The notes under the pieces were generated by a model. That model had not been told where the DNA came from and made no database searches. It saw only the letters and a program-made list of their open reading frames with translations. 64,000 nucleotides of DNA from Datnioides undecimradiatus (Eukaryota; Chordata; Actinopteri; Lobotiformes; Datnioididae), in NCBI GenBank assembly GCA_008933995.1, contig WARS01000025.1, positions 3,145,477 through 3,209,476 of the forward strand, in the 5' to 3' direction. Within the stretch, counting starts at the first letter, position 1. Each line of letters begins with the position of its first letter. Below, in pieces: positions 1 to 13,600 of this stretch. Made by a program: the position numbers and the translations under genes.

Positions 1-310
1 GCTGGCAATACTGAATATTAAAAAAAATTCAGCACATGCTCTATTTTTAATTCGCTTGTCAACAAGTTCACTTTGCAAATGGCACTTTTATTTCTGTCAT
101 ACCAGATAAGATTCTCACAACAAATGGATTACACAGTCAGCCTTTAGTATTCTTAACAGAGCTGTAAACAGAGAAGACTTCTCTTAAGATAAAGATAGTG
201 AGAGTTGACATTTTTCGAACATTTCCAAGGTAGCAAAGTTTGCTGGATCTGTTGAGGAGGAAACACTCAAAATCCATAAATCCTACTGCACATCGGCATC
301 AACCTCTTAC
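1..310 (-). other. plxna2 intron, partial
   Basis: This is the start of the intron after the transmembrane exon. It is AT-rich unique sequence, and no coding similarity to the plexin cytoplasmic domain is visible. Confidence 0.8.
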
Positions 311-545
311 CCTCTTTGCACTCCAGAGCCACACGAGACTCGAGGTTGTCCATCTGCATCTGCAGCCTCTTCAAGGTCAGGTCGCTCTCACGGGACTTGC
401 GCTTGTAGGCAATAAGCACCACCACGATGAAGAGGATAAGCAGGGCACCGGCTGCTGCAATGCCAATGATTGCCGTGCTGCTGAGCGGGCTGTCGGACGT
501 GATGTGGACCACACCCGGGGAAAACTCAATGCCACCCACACGTGC
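311..545 (-). CDS. plxna2: plxna2 exon: stalk end, transmembrane segment, juxtamembrane helix
   Basis: This 235-nt exon has 78 codons plus one base. [20 protein letters not shown] completes the ectodomain. A hydrophobic helix of about 23 residues follows ([20 protein letters not shown], then LIAY). Then come the positive-inside KRKSR stop-transfer motif and the juxtamembrane coiled helix [20 protein letters not shown], then ALECKE. Acceptor AAATCACAAG; donor GTAAGA. The trailing G begins the Ala or Gly codon of the next cytoplasmic exon, which is outside the window. RESDLTL fits A2, where A4 has RENDLTL. Confidence 0.95.
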
Positions 546-3500
546 CTTGTGATTTAAGAGATAAAGAGGCTTATTATAAAAGTTCCTTGTACATAAATAC
601 ACAAAATTACTTATATTTAGGTTTTCATAGAAAGGGGCCATATGTTGATATCTTGTGTAGATACTTAAAACATAAGTCGAGTGGTTCAGTATACCAGAGC
701 TATAAGAACTGAGAGAAGAACACTCAGTATCTCAGTAACACTCAGGCCATCAGAGCCTGCACATCGTCCAGAGGTAATACTTGGAAAAGGCTCCATAGTT
801 TGACCCTTATAAAAGGCCAAATGAGTGGCAATCAAATCCACGAGAAAGTATGGTGTTCTTCAAGGCAAAACACATCACAAATATTTATGAAGCACAACAT
901 TATATTCACTTTTAGAATCACTTATAATCTAAAAAGCTTTTGTCTGTCTTCAAAACCAAGACCAGAGCTCAGACAGACAGACAGACATATTGATTTGCGA
1001 TTTTAGTACACACTTCTGTTTATTTGTGCATCCACTACCTGTTTTACAGTAATGTGTCCAACTCTCTCTATGGTGCTGGGTTCAGGTGGTAACATCAAGA
1101 AGCGCTTTGTTCAAAGTGGTCCCTCTTAAAACCACAAATGGAATCTTTATTGAGTTTTCTGGGGCCCTAATCCTTCTTATTGAAGGCTTATTTGTTTGTC
1201 TTTTGTCTGCTTGTGGGCAGTAACAGGAACCACACAGCTGATTGGATTAGAGCTGCAGTCTGTCTCGAAGTGGACAAGAAGATGGATAGGGAGCAACGCA
1301 AGGAATGCCTGTCTGTCTGTCAAACTGTCAATCGATTTGTCGGTCTGTCTCCCTTCTCCAACATAGCCTCCCTTTCTGTTTGTGTGTGTTGTTTGTCTAT
1401 CTCTCTTGTCTCTGTGAGCATGTGCTGTGTCACTCACCAGGACCTTGTGTCGGCCAGTCAGGTTGGGTGACTCACAGAGCAGCTGGGTTTCTGATACTGT
1501 TAGCATGCAGGGCTTCTCGCCAATCAGAACTGTGTAGTTCAGCTTTCCGTTACCACTATTGGTTGGTGGGAGGAAGTTCCGTCCCTACAGGAGAGTATTT
1601 ATGCATAATTACAATTGTTAAGCGAGGGATCAACAAGTATAGCATATCAATAATGATCACACTACAAAATAAAACGTATAAAAATATATCACAATTCTGC
1701 ACATACAGTATGTTATGCACTTCACACCAATCAGGAACATTGAAACAGGTGAATGGATTTAATGTGGCTGTGAAGTATGATTCCACACAAAGTCACTGAC
1801 TTACAATCAATAAAAAGTGGCCGCATGTAGTCTTCTTACCTTCAGTATGATGGGTGATCCAGGTTTCAGCTCCAGCACCCCAGACACACTGAGAGGTTCA
1901 AACTCAGGATTGGGGTAGTAGATGAAGTTGGTGTTGTTGAGGGCCATCAGAGCCTGCACATCGTCCAGTTTGAAGCCAAACTCATCAGGTCTTTCAGGCA
2001 CCTCTTGCTGCCTGGCCAGACTGATGGGCAGCTCTGGGGCCTGGCACAGCATGGATGTGGCGCTGAGCACCTGGCACAACTGGCATAAGACAGAGGGAGG
2101 CAAGAGAAGTAACATCTGTCTGCAGATAAAACTGAGTCCATAGTGGAAGCAGAGAGGTGTCTGGATCTCAAAATACATAATGCATACATTGTTAAGCTCC
2201 CCATCAAGTCACTCGTGCCTTGTTCCAAACAAAGCTCTGACACTGTAACACTTGAGCATGCATAGGCTTTAATATATGCAAAGACAACCCATCAAGTGTT
2301 GGTGTGAATCTTTTATGTCACAGGTTTACGTTTCCCTAAACCCGCTGCTGGAGACTCAAATCAAACTGGAGGCTCTTTCATTTCAAAAAGTGTAAAGACG
2401 AACCTGTTGGGAGTGTTTTCCCCAAAGAAAGCCACCAAATGAGGTGCACTTGGAGAGCGTGTGCAGTCTCGCCACAATCTGGCTTTGATGTGTGAAGATT
2501 CAGGAGTGATAACTAGGTCTTACCCTTCCTTCATTATCCTCCAGAAAGACACCCCCACCCTCTCATCACTTCTCTATCCCCCGTCCCGTTATTCTACCCT
2601 GTGATCTCTTCTTCTCTCTTTGACACATTCTTATTCCGTCACTCATCTTCTTCTATACCACTTTACTCCTCAATTACAGTGTCTCTAGCATCCTTTTTCA
2701 GTGTCTTACTCCTTTTGGGTGATACTTTTGCCTTTGCCCTGGTCCTTTATTTGACATGTTATGGGATTTAAACATGTCGTCTTTATTCACATCTCTAAGC
2801 CAGTTTTATAAACAAGTACAGATTGTCCGATCTGTCATTGTCATGCCACACGCCCTTCAGTATCCCTCTAACATCTCAATTTCTCTCCGTCTGTCAGGGC
2901 AGTGACAAATCAACCAGCACAGGCCTCATTCACAGACATTTCCGTCTCATTCACAGACATTTCCAGAGTAACCTCTGCCATGCATCTACTCAAACTACTG
3001 CCTGTCACTCTAATTGGCTCCTTGAACATCAAACTTGACAAATCCTGCAAGGTCTTTGGGACATCACTGACATGTATCCTGCACTGATGCAGAAAAGTTA
3101 AACTTCTCTGTGCACAAACGTCGCCTGAAAAATGCCCTGGATGTTAATTTTTGTTTCTACTCTCGTTCAGTGCCAAATTGAACTGTGTGAGACTGAGAAA
3201 GTGAGATGCAGGAGCAAATTATCTGTCGGCATATTTAATTTATGTTGGTACAAAGTACAATCTGCCTGTACAGTAGCTTGAGACACAATGTGTATCCCTG
3301 TACAGGCATATGTGAGCACAGATGTTAAACGTGGTGTAAGGTCATGCTTAAATGGACCATGAAGATAGCTTTACCACCTTTTGTTACTCCCTCTTCTTTC
3401 AGTCAGATCACAGAGACCCTTGCATGGGTTTATCTATCCTCCCCTGGGTGAAAGGGAGAATAGAGGCTAGAAGAATTTGATAAGGGCCAATCTCTGTGGT

Positions 3501-6500
3501 TTTTAGTTCGCTGTCCAAACTTTCCTTTTATTGCAAAGGTGTGGAGCGAAATGACATCATTCTCTATTAATTCAAGTGCAACCTGTTGATTGTCACAATG
3601 CCCTCTCAGCGTTCTGTGTTTTTTCCTTGACCCATTTACCTAAAAGCAGGACTGAGGCATTTAGTCATGCTCTGGAAAGAAGAAAATTACTCTGACATTC
3701 ACTATGGCTGGCTTCCTTTGGGATGTCAAGAGAAGTAAGGTGCATAGAAACACCGATGGTGGTAGAGATTTCATTTACTGTGTATACTCTGCATATGTAT
3801 ATGAAATCACACATACATACATTATGATTACCAAAAAAACATCACATCAAGACCTACATGATACAGTTCATGTGTATGTGTATGTATTTACCAACGCGCT
3901 TCTTCAATCACTCACATTGTCTGAGTTTATTACCACTTACATTGAGTGTTTCGTGGCTGTTGTATCTGGCTCTGATTAGTGGGGTCTGAATGATGTCCAG
4001 GTTCGTTCCTGTCACTGTCACTGGGGTGTGTCCACTAAAAACGGAGAGAGAGAAAGAGAGAGAGAGGGAGAGAGAGAGGACAAGGTTAAAAGAAAAATTA
4101 AGATTGTTTAGACAGATGGTGCAGTAAATTACTCATTGAAAATGATAGTGCTTAGATATTCACTTAGGCTCCTAGAGCAATTCATGTTGCTGTAAATGAT
4201 GCCATAGTTGAAGAAGCGCTGACATTTTTATTAACTGGCCTCATTTGCTGCTGCTCATTTTTGACAAGCGCCTGCTTCATTGGGACATTTTGCTCAAGTA
4301 CAAAGTGAGCTGCTCTTGTATCATACCTGTAGATGCTCCACTCAGGCTCTATCTTGGTGATAGTGGGATCTTCCACATATTCAAACCGCAGGTCTTTCTG
4401 GAGATGGGCCTTGTCTATGCTCACAGACACGGACACGTTTCCATAGCCGTGCAGGGATGCATGGGTTCTGCAGGTGAGCCACTGACCACCCCTCCTAAAG
4501 AGATGAGAGGATGACGAAAAACATTTATAACAGATAATTATGGCCTAATATTGATTTTTATGCACAAATACATGACACTGTGTGGACCATTAGACATGTC
4601 TTGTTGGTGAAGATTACTAATTGACCTAAAAAACAATTTTAATTTAATACTTAGGACAACAGTTGCTTAAGTGGATGTGAACAGATGGTTTATTGATTTT
4701 GAACTTGGAATTGTGCATTGAGCAACCTTAAGTAATGGCTAAAAAAAATACTAAATAATATCTTTACCCAATAATTTCTAATTGAGGATGATTACATTTC
4801 AGCTTTATTCAAAAATTATATTTATCACACTAAAAACGTATTATTATTTGATAACTTAAAAACTACACACGGTTCCTTGATCGCCACCATTTTTTCTCCC
4901 ATGATTAATTCTTGACTCGGTTTATGTGGGAGAAAACGATCTGAGCTGTCAGCCAGGTGTAGGCCCTGTAGTTTGACTAACACTGGCTTTGACTGAGCTT
5001 TTAATTGACTGTTTAAGTGTGTCTGGCAGGATCAGCTTTGGCTTGTTCCCCCACTAACCTCAGATAAGTGCATGGCTGGTCCTTAAACATGATTGACACG
5101 TTGCTCCCAGCATCAAGGTGGCTGCCAGTGATGTTGACAATGGTTCCCCCAGAGACCGGCCCTCGACTGGGCTTGAGGTTGATAATCCTTGGGATCTGGA
5201 GAAAGGGCAGAGGTTGGGAGGTCACAAGTCAATCAGATGGTGAAATCAGGGTTAATTAAAGTAGGGAAATAAATGATGTATAAGGATGCAATTCTAATGC
5301 TCTAAAAGTAATAAATGCTCAGGAAACTATAAACTGCCTCAATGGGGTGGCACTGGCCACCCCATAAATCTGATTAGCCATGCCAAGTGTTTCATTAAGT
5401 GTGATTGGATATCTAACCAAACATTTTTGAATGTGTATTCAAAAATTATCTAGTTTTATTTTCTATGCTCCTAACATTGGATAAACAATTTAGTTTTGAG
5501 GTCTTAAAGAATATACATAAATTCTACATATCATGGTATAGTCAGTACAGTATAGTGTCAGTCCGGTGCGTTGTGATTGGTAGGACTATTGATTGTTTTG
5601 AACTGAATGTCCAACTCATCCAATGAATGAATATATATATGAGTATATATACCTCCACTCATGTCCCTCACATCCACTATAATGTGGTGGAAAGCTTTCA
5701 AACTAGTGACACAGGCTAAATTTAAGTGACACAGCAGCAGCTGATGTCGTCCACTGGAAGCTGGGCCTAAAGTAAATCCTCCTCCAGTTCATTTACCCTT
5801 CTTATAATCTCATCTCCAGCCTGCTGTGTGGTGTGACATCAAGACCTAACATCACATAATCCTGCACAGGGACCCCATTGAGAAATAAACCACAGCCAGT
5901 GTCCATTAATAGATGGCAGTAAAAATGATATCACTGCATAAAACGAGGACATAATGGGAACAACTGCAGATTTATTTCAGAGTGTGTGTGTGCTGATTTA
6001 TCATGTGCAGACTGAGTGTTGAAAGAACAAAGCAAGTGTGTTTTGTGTGTGTTTAACTGTGTTAATGTCATAGAAATATTTCTATAGCAATGAGTGTTTC
6101 CTTCTCATTCGTCGCTGATTAGTGAGTGCCAGTTATGTCTTGCTGCTGATAGACGCAGGAGACGAACGCTGAGAGGGAGAGTCTTGGTGAGAACCATGAG
6201 AACCATGTCGGATCACAGCCAAATATACAGGGAGATCAATGTGTACATACAGTATTAACACAGTAGGTGAGAATGCAGACAGACAACCAGCAAGGTGCTA
6301 ACATGCAGAGGGTGACATACAGTATGCAGCATGGGGGCCGTCCTGCTCAAGCAGGCAAAATACTGCATGTAATGAATCCATCAAACAGTCTTTTACCAAA
6401 TTAAATAGTAAGTGGAACCCCGTACCATGATATAAACACAAAAGTAAAAAGTTACGTGAATAGTTTCCTATGTATTCCAAAAAGGAAAATCTAATGATAC

Positions 6501-7226
6501 ATGATACATAATACATTTATTTTAACCATGGATATCATATATTTAAGCTGAAGTGTTTGAAACATTGAAAGTAGAGACCCACCACAAAATAGTAGTACTT
6601 GGAGGACTTTGCCATGAATTCTGGTCTGCACTCGCCAACCCCGACACAGACCTGCACGTTCCCAGTGTACTGGCTCTTCTCTGCTTTACCCATCTCACAC
6701 ACGATCCTGGAAACACGCACAGGAATAATTGTGAAATATGTACAAAAAAGAAAACAATATCATGCAAACAAACCTAAATCAATATACATGCTGCACATTC
6801 ACTCACACACAAGAAAAACCTGTGGAAAACCCTGCTGCAGTTTGCCTTTCTAGCTAATGCAGAGAAGATTATGTAATAACAATGGACCCAAACCTGTGTT
6901 AAAACCCTCAATAAAATAATGTATTATTTGGCAGCGACTTCACCTCCTGCGCACTGCCAACTTGTGGGAGAAAAAGGAAAAAGTCTCTATCCTTTTACAT
7001 ATGACCTCAAATACTGCTGCCTCTTCTGCTGGGTCAGCATTTGCTTAGGAAGTGTTGGCACGCAACTTACTTTCTTAGCAGAAGAAGCTCTGGGTCTGTT
7101 GATAAGCCAACTTTAAACTAGTTTAAAATAATTTGATAGACGGCACCTGTAAGGAACCGAAGCTCTGGATTAAACTCAAAATGTCAACTAAATGTAGCCT
7201 CCTGAACTTTTTAAAATGATTATGGA

Positions 7227-7283
<57 letters not shown>

Positions 7284-7582
7284 ATGCGCTACTATAAAAT
7301 ATGGAGGCCTGACTTGTTCTTTGCTGCCTATAGCAGAACACATGCAAGTCTCTGGTGACTTGTAGTTACATCAAACTCTCTCAGCCTCTGGTCTAGGGAT
7401 TAGAATAATTTCACATCTTTTAAGTGGTCATGTCATATTTCCTCCCCTCTGTTACTCACCATCCCTCCTTCCACCTTAAAACATACAGGCACACAGGCAC
7501 ACAAACACCCTGAGGTGAGAACTGACTCATGCTGACTTGTTAGGGTTCTGTCATGTGGGTAACACAGGTAACACAGTGTTGT

Positions 7583-7620
<38 letters not shown>

Positions 7621-10600
7621 CTCAAGTGTCTTGTTCCCTGTAGGGCATGAAGTGTTCAGCTGTGGTCAAAGTGCTTTCAATGGGATTACGGCAAGTGAAG
7701 AGAGAGCAGGAACATCAGGCTAAATTTATGATTTAGCTTTGCTGCTGTTCCAAATTACAGTTAGACATCTCTGTAGTGCAGTGAAAGACTATATTCACTG
7801 ATATTATGTACACTTTGGTCATCACACTGGTGATTTGCCATACAGCGAAGCTCATTATCAACTATAATTATGAGTGTATGTGCTATTAATGGCTGCTGTC
7901 AACTGACTGGTGCCTCAAATGGGACTTAGTTCTCTGCACGAATATGAATTGGTAATTTAAAAAAAGGTGTTATTTATTACTTATTGCTGCTACTTATATT
8001 CAGTCATCAGAGTAAAATGTGACTTACTGTTCAGCAGGAATGTAGCCCTCACGTATGGGGGTGCAGTCCACTTCGGCCACCTTCACATTACCCTGGATCT
8101 CTCTGAACTCTAGTCCCAGGTTCTCACCACGGATAGTCACAAGGGTGCCACCCTCCCTGGGGCCTCGAAGAGGGGTGATCTGTTGAAAGTCAAATCTAGA
8201 ATGATGATTTTGTTTTTTGTTTGTTTTCCTTTACAAAAACCATTTGACTTATTTGACTGCACAAAGCATTTTGTTTCCAAAATAGAGCAGTGTCTGGCGT
8301 GAGACGCAGTTTAATTTAAAACCGAAGAAACATTTTAGATGTTAAAATTATAACATTTGTGGTGTCACTTAATAAAAGTGACTCACTTAATAAAAGTGAC
8401 ACCACCATTTGTTTCTTTCTATTGCAATATGTCCTTAAAGTCCATGTTCATATTGTATAAGGACCTCAGTCTTTATCTCAAAAGGCCATTATTTTAAATT
8501 GCAACTTATTTTGCAAATCATCTGTAATTAACAGGTCAAACAAGTTGGAGATCCACGGCAGTGTAGTTTATTCATGTTATAAAGTAGTCATTATGAAAGA
8601 ACCACTTGAAGTTAGAGGGCTAAGGTGGAAATGATTGATCACAAGTGAATTATGCTCATATTTGAGCATAATTTTCCTAAATGTTGTGATAGGAAGTGTT
8701 AGCAGTCATATTACAATGTTCCCACATCTTTTCATTCTGGTTCCTGTGAAACCACCGCACGGACAGCTCAGCTAAAGAAGGACAAACAGGTGAAGAACAG
8801 TATTTATTTTCAAATTATTTAAGGTTCAGTCTCTAAATGTATTCTATCCACACATTTTATAACTCTCAGAGGAAAATTACTTTGCTGCACGGTGGGAGGA
8901 TGAGGGAGACGGCTGCAGAAAAGAAACAATAAATGACAACAGCTCCAGTGAGCTAAGGGGTCAGGACTCAGGGTCAAGGGTTTGTCATTTCTCAATCCAG
9001 TATTCACTGAGAACCACAACAATATATTATCTAAGATTAACTTAAAACTTGGCATTGGGTGACATCTTTGCAGTAATCACAGTATCCTTTGATTTATCAG
9101 CAGCATATCTCATTGTCGATGAGGCGGTTCCAACATCCATCAGCACTTTACTCACACAATTACTTTTTGGCCAGCAAGTGTGTGCAAGTGAGCGTGTGCT
9201 TGTGTTTGTGTGTGCGTGTGTGTGTTTGTGTGTGCGTGTGTGTGTGCATCATCGGCCTGGCCCAGATGGATGGATGTTAGAGACGGACGTAGAATAGTCT
9301 GTTCCTATCTGTCTCTGCCAAACAGAAGTCCTCCATGCTGCATGCTGCAGACAGGGGGCCAGCTTTAATGGTGCTGTGTCACCATCCTGAAAAATAGTGA
9401 TCCCAAGGATTTTCACTGTGGCTGAAGCTTTCATTGCTTCTCTGCTCACTTTTCTAGCTGGCAGCCTGACCCCCTGAGGTGTTCACAGGTAAACTGCTGA
9501 GTGAGTATGTATGTGTTTCTGTGGCTTTGTGCTACGGCTTGAAGCTCCTGCTTGTTGTAGTATGATGATTCTTATGTTACAACCACGAGTGCATCAAACC
9601 ATTTTAATATGTCTATCTGATTATTTTTGAACTCAAACAAATTAAACGACTAGAGCTGGGCTTGAAAGGAACTAGCCAATCGGATGACGGAGTCAAGCTC
9701 GGGCCAGGTCATGCACAACACAAGTCCTGTGGCTGCCATGTGGGAGATATCGTTATTGTATGGTTCAATGTCTATGATTAATAAGGCTCCCTGCTGGTAT
9801 CTTAATGGAAAAAAGAGCCTTCTGGGAACAAGGCTACAATACATGCAATTAAACAGATTGCACACAATGCATCGTGGCTCTCCATTTATTAGCAAATATT
9901 GAGGATGGAGAGGGAGAAAGACTTAAAGAGTAGTCAAGGAGAAGGAGGAAGAAAAAGAATGAACAAGAAAGAGGGAGAGGGAAAGACGCAATGAGGCGTT
10001 GATTAGATTTGTGACTTTGACAAGATAATTGACGGTTGGGTAGAGGCAAACGCTTAATCACTTCTCTCTCTCTTCCTTTCTCTTTCCATCTTTCTATCCG
10101 AGTCTCTCCCTCTCATATTGTTGATGGGAGATGTCATTATAATGAAGCGTATTAGAATGCATTAGGGCCCTGGTCGTCTTGGAAAAGTCCTCACTCCTCA
10201 CCCACTGACAGTTTTTATGGGGGACGTGAGAAGGCTGCAATATGTCCCTACTGCAGCCTCAGGGATGTGAGGAGAAATACAGGGCCCATCTCCAGGAATA
10301 AATCCACTGCTTGGGGTGAAGACAAACACAAGAGTGGAGGAATGATTGAGTGCATCGTACTGATCCAGACTCTTTAATAAGTGCAAGGGGGACAAAATAT
10401 CTCCCCCAGTTGCTTTCTTCAAGACCTGACATCATTTTGAAAGGATAGATGGTTTGGGTTAACAATGAGCAAAAGTCCTTTCTCTTGGAGATCCCTGTGT
10501 CCTCAGTGTCCAGAGATTTCAGTTTTGTCTCTTGTGTCTGATTATTCTCCTTTTTAAAACCAAAAATCCATGAGAACATTTCAGGAAATTGTGCTTTAAC

Positions 10601-13600
10601 CCATTAGGTCAACATGATCTATGTAGATTCATGTGAGACGGTGCAGCCACGTTTACGAGAAACAGTAGGGTTTACTGTGCTGCTTTCAGTGAATGTCCAC
10701 CGAGGCTGGCCACTTATCTGTTTGCTGGTCTATGTAGGATGATATAGAGAGTGGGGAGCGGGGAAGGGATTATCCTTCCGTTCCTGTATCCCTTTCCCTT
10801 CCTCTGTCCAAACCCATCACTCCCCAGGACACCAAAGGGGATTCCCCCTTCTGTCTTTTTTATCCACGCTTTGCTTCATCCCTTCATCTCCAGTCAGTCA
10901 CCATCTGCTCCTAACTCTGCTCCTTGGGAAAAAGGATGCAGAGAGGACCTTCCATCATATCCATCATGGGTAAATGGGGAGGGCAAAGGGGTCTTCCTTC
11001 ACCCCTTCAGCGTCATGTGACTCTATTCTGGCTCAGTCTAACCATAAGTCACTACCTCACTTTCATGTAAAAGCAATCCATCCTCCTCTCCCTTCATCTG
11101 GGCATCGTTCCATCCATCTTTCCTTTGTATCTTCTTATCCTTCATCTCGCTGACCCTTATCCCTTCTGCTACCTCCCCTTTTATATATCTCACACAAGTC
11201 AAGTCTATTTCCCTCACACGATGTCTGTGGTTTACAGGAGCACACTGGGTTAAGTGGGGGTTTACGTGGACATCTGTGCAGAGTTGACTGATAACCAACA
11301 AGAATGGGGACAGTTTGTCTATGGTGGATTCACACTTATAGTAAGACAGGAATAAAAAACTAAAAAAAAAAAAAAAGTCCAATTCACATGATTGCTGTGA
11401 TTCTAGCATATTGTTATTGTTTAAATTTTTGATGAGAGAGATTTGCGAGTGCACCGTAAAATACATCACTCCTCACAAATGCTGTCAGACTGAGTAGCTG
11501 GTGGTGACTCACAGCCTGTGCCATTATGCTGAAATGATCAGCTGCCAACATGGTCTCAGAGGTGATGAGTATAAGTATGTTCCCCATCAGTGTGCTGTAA
11601 TTATGTGTATGTGGTAATGTGTGCCCTTGTAGTTAAAAGGTACTTGCATCAATGTTGGCACGGCTTGCCACGTGTAGGTACATTTGTGTGAAGCTGAATG
11701 TGGGTCCCACCTGTGTGATCCGCGGGTGCGTGCACTTGCTGTTGATGCCGTTGTGTTCCAGCCACTGGTTCTCTGGGTGGGGGCAGTGTTGCTTGAGGGT
11801 GCAGCGGTTCTCTCCTTTACACCAAACGCACCCAAACAGTGGGTCTGCCTTTAGACATAATCCGCAGCTGCCACGCTGGGCATCACACTTGTACAGATGG
11901 ACTGTGCAGGAGGGAGGAAATAAACAGAGAGAAGGGAGGAAGGAAGCAGAAGAAAGTAAGGACAGAGAGAAACAGTGAAGAACTCCAGTGAGAAACCATT
12001 GTACAAATGATTACAGAACAGCAATTGTATGCAAAGTTAGTTGTGCAAAAGCTTCTAAAAAGATGGCCAAACATTTGAAAACACACTACAAACTAAAATT
12101 TTGGTTGTTTACCACAATCTGTCTGTCAGCTGCTGCTTAAATATGCAAACAACAAATTGCACATTTTGAGAGTGACATTCGTTGATGTCTTTGTCTCATT
12201 ATCTCTCCATCTATCAACATCACTATAGTCTTTTCCTCCTTTCCTCTCTCTCTCTTTGAGTTTCCTACACTGCTGCTCCTCGTCTCTGCTCACCCACCAC
12301 AGATTTAACATATCATCTCCATGGCAACGGGCCAGCCATTTTCTTTTTAATTGCCATTAGATGCATGTGTGATCTGTCCATCAAATGATGCCCTAGGAGC
12401 TGCTTCCTCCACAGGCAAACAAAGGTAGGAGGAGGGTAGAGGAGGATTCTCTAGTTCAAGCATTTCCCTCTCTTTCTCTAACTTTTGTTGCTTCTTTGAT
12501 TTTACACTTATGCTCAAGGATATGTTTTGTACTCCGCATTAGCCTCAGACACACATGCACACAACCACAAACGCACACAAACACTGTACAAACTTTGCCT
12601 TACAGCGCAGTGTCATGTTGGCACATCATCCACATTTTTACAAAACGTTGCCTATGCCTGACTCCACTGCCTTTGGTTAAAATGAGTTGTTTTCCTATCA
12701 GAGAACTACAACCCCCAGCATGCTGCTGTTTCCTGCCCCAGCATGGATCACTCACAGTGGTGGATCGCCAGTGGCCAAACTGAATCAAGCTCTGCAGCTG
12801 AGTGCTTAAAAATTCAGCATTGAGCTGTCATTCCACATATATTGTGAGTAGATGGAGAGTAGGACCGAAAATAAATGAGACGTACTGAAATACAGCATAT
12901 GTTATACCTACCTGCGCTTCCTAAATCAAGCTTTTTATATCAATTGAGCCTTTTTGCATAAACTAAGTTAATAACTTCTTTATTAGCTTTGTTTTGTTAA
13001 GCTATGCCTAAGTTTTTCCAGTATTGCTCTTTTGAAATTTATACCAGTAGAGCCCCCTAAATTGCTAAAATCAGAAAAATGAAAAGAACAGAACAGAAGA
13101 GGCAGCGACAACAAAGATGGATGGAATGCCAAACTCCTAGAGAGGTGTTGACAGAGTAAATAAGAGAAACAGCTGAAGAGAAATTATATTTGAGAGGAGG
13201 CAAGTAAATTAAATTCACAGAGCTGTGAAGAGCAGGACAGGCGTACAAGCAAACAGACAGGGAAAGGGGAAAATTAGACCTACAGAGGAGACGCGTAAGA
13301 GAGGATGTGTTAAAGTTAACCACTCTACATGGAAACATCAGGGGATGGATGCTGCACCTCAGCACACCACCTGCCTGTTGCCATGGAGACCAACTCCAAG
13401 GGCAACAATGGGGAGGCAATGGCTTCAATATGTGTTTGTTTCTATATGCGTGCATGAAGTGAGGGTTTATAAGGGACTATGTCAACTATGTGTGTGTGTG
13501 GTTTATTGTGGAAATTAATGGAAACTATAGGAAGAGCTGATATGGATTTGTATGTGTGTGTTTGTGTGTGTTGAGCTTGAGCGTACACACGCTCCTGTCA

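Larger units (their letters stand above)
6707..8027 (-). other. plxna2 intron, 1321 bp, with two TG repeats
   Basis: Holds (TG)n tracts at 7231-7288 and 7586-7619. The rest looks unique. Confidence 0.8.
8180..11710 (-). other. plxna2 intron, 3531 bp
   Basis: Holds the palindromic duplication at 8361-8403, a TG-rich tract at 9179-9247, GA-rich sequence at 9900-9985, and an A-run at about 11360. The remainder looks unique. No further plexin exon is missing here, since the flanking exons join in phase. Confidence 0.8.

Noticed and set aside
1305-1799. 164-codon open frame on the + strand over the IPT6 exon
   Set aside because: Antisense shadow of the exon at 1438-1584 and its flanks; no independent similarity.
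11587-11835. 82-codon minus-strand open frame overlapping the PSI3 exon
   Set aside because: It is another frame of the real exon 11711-11901; the true frame gives the PSI cysteine pattern.
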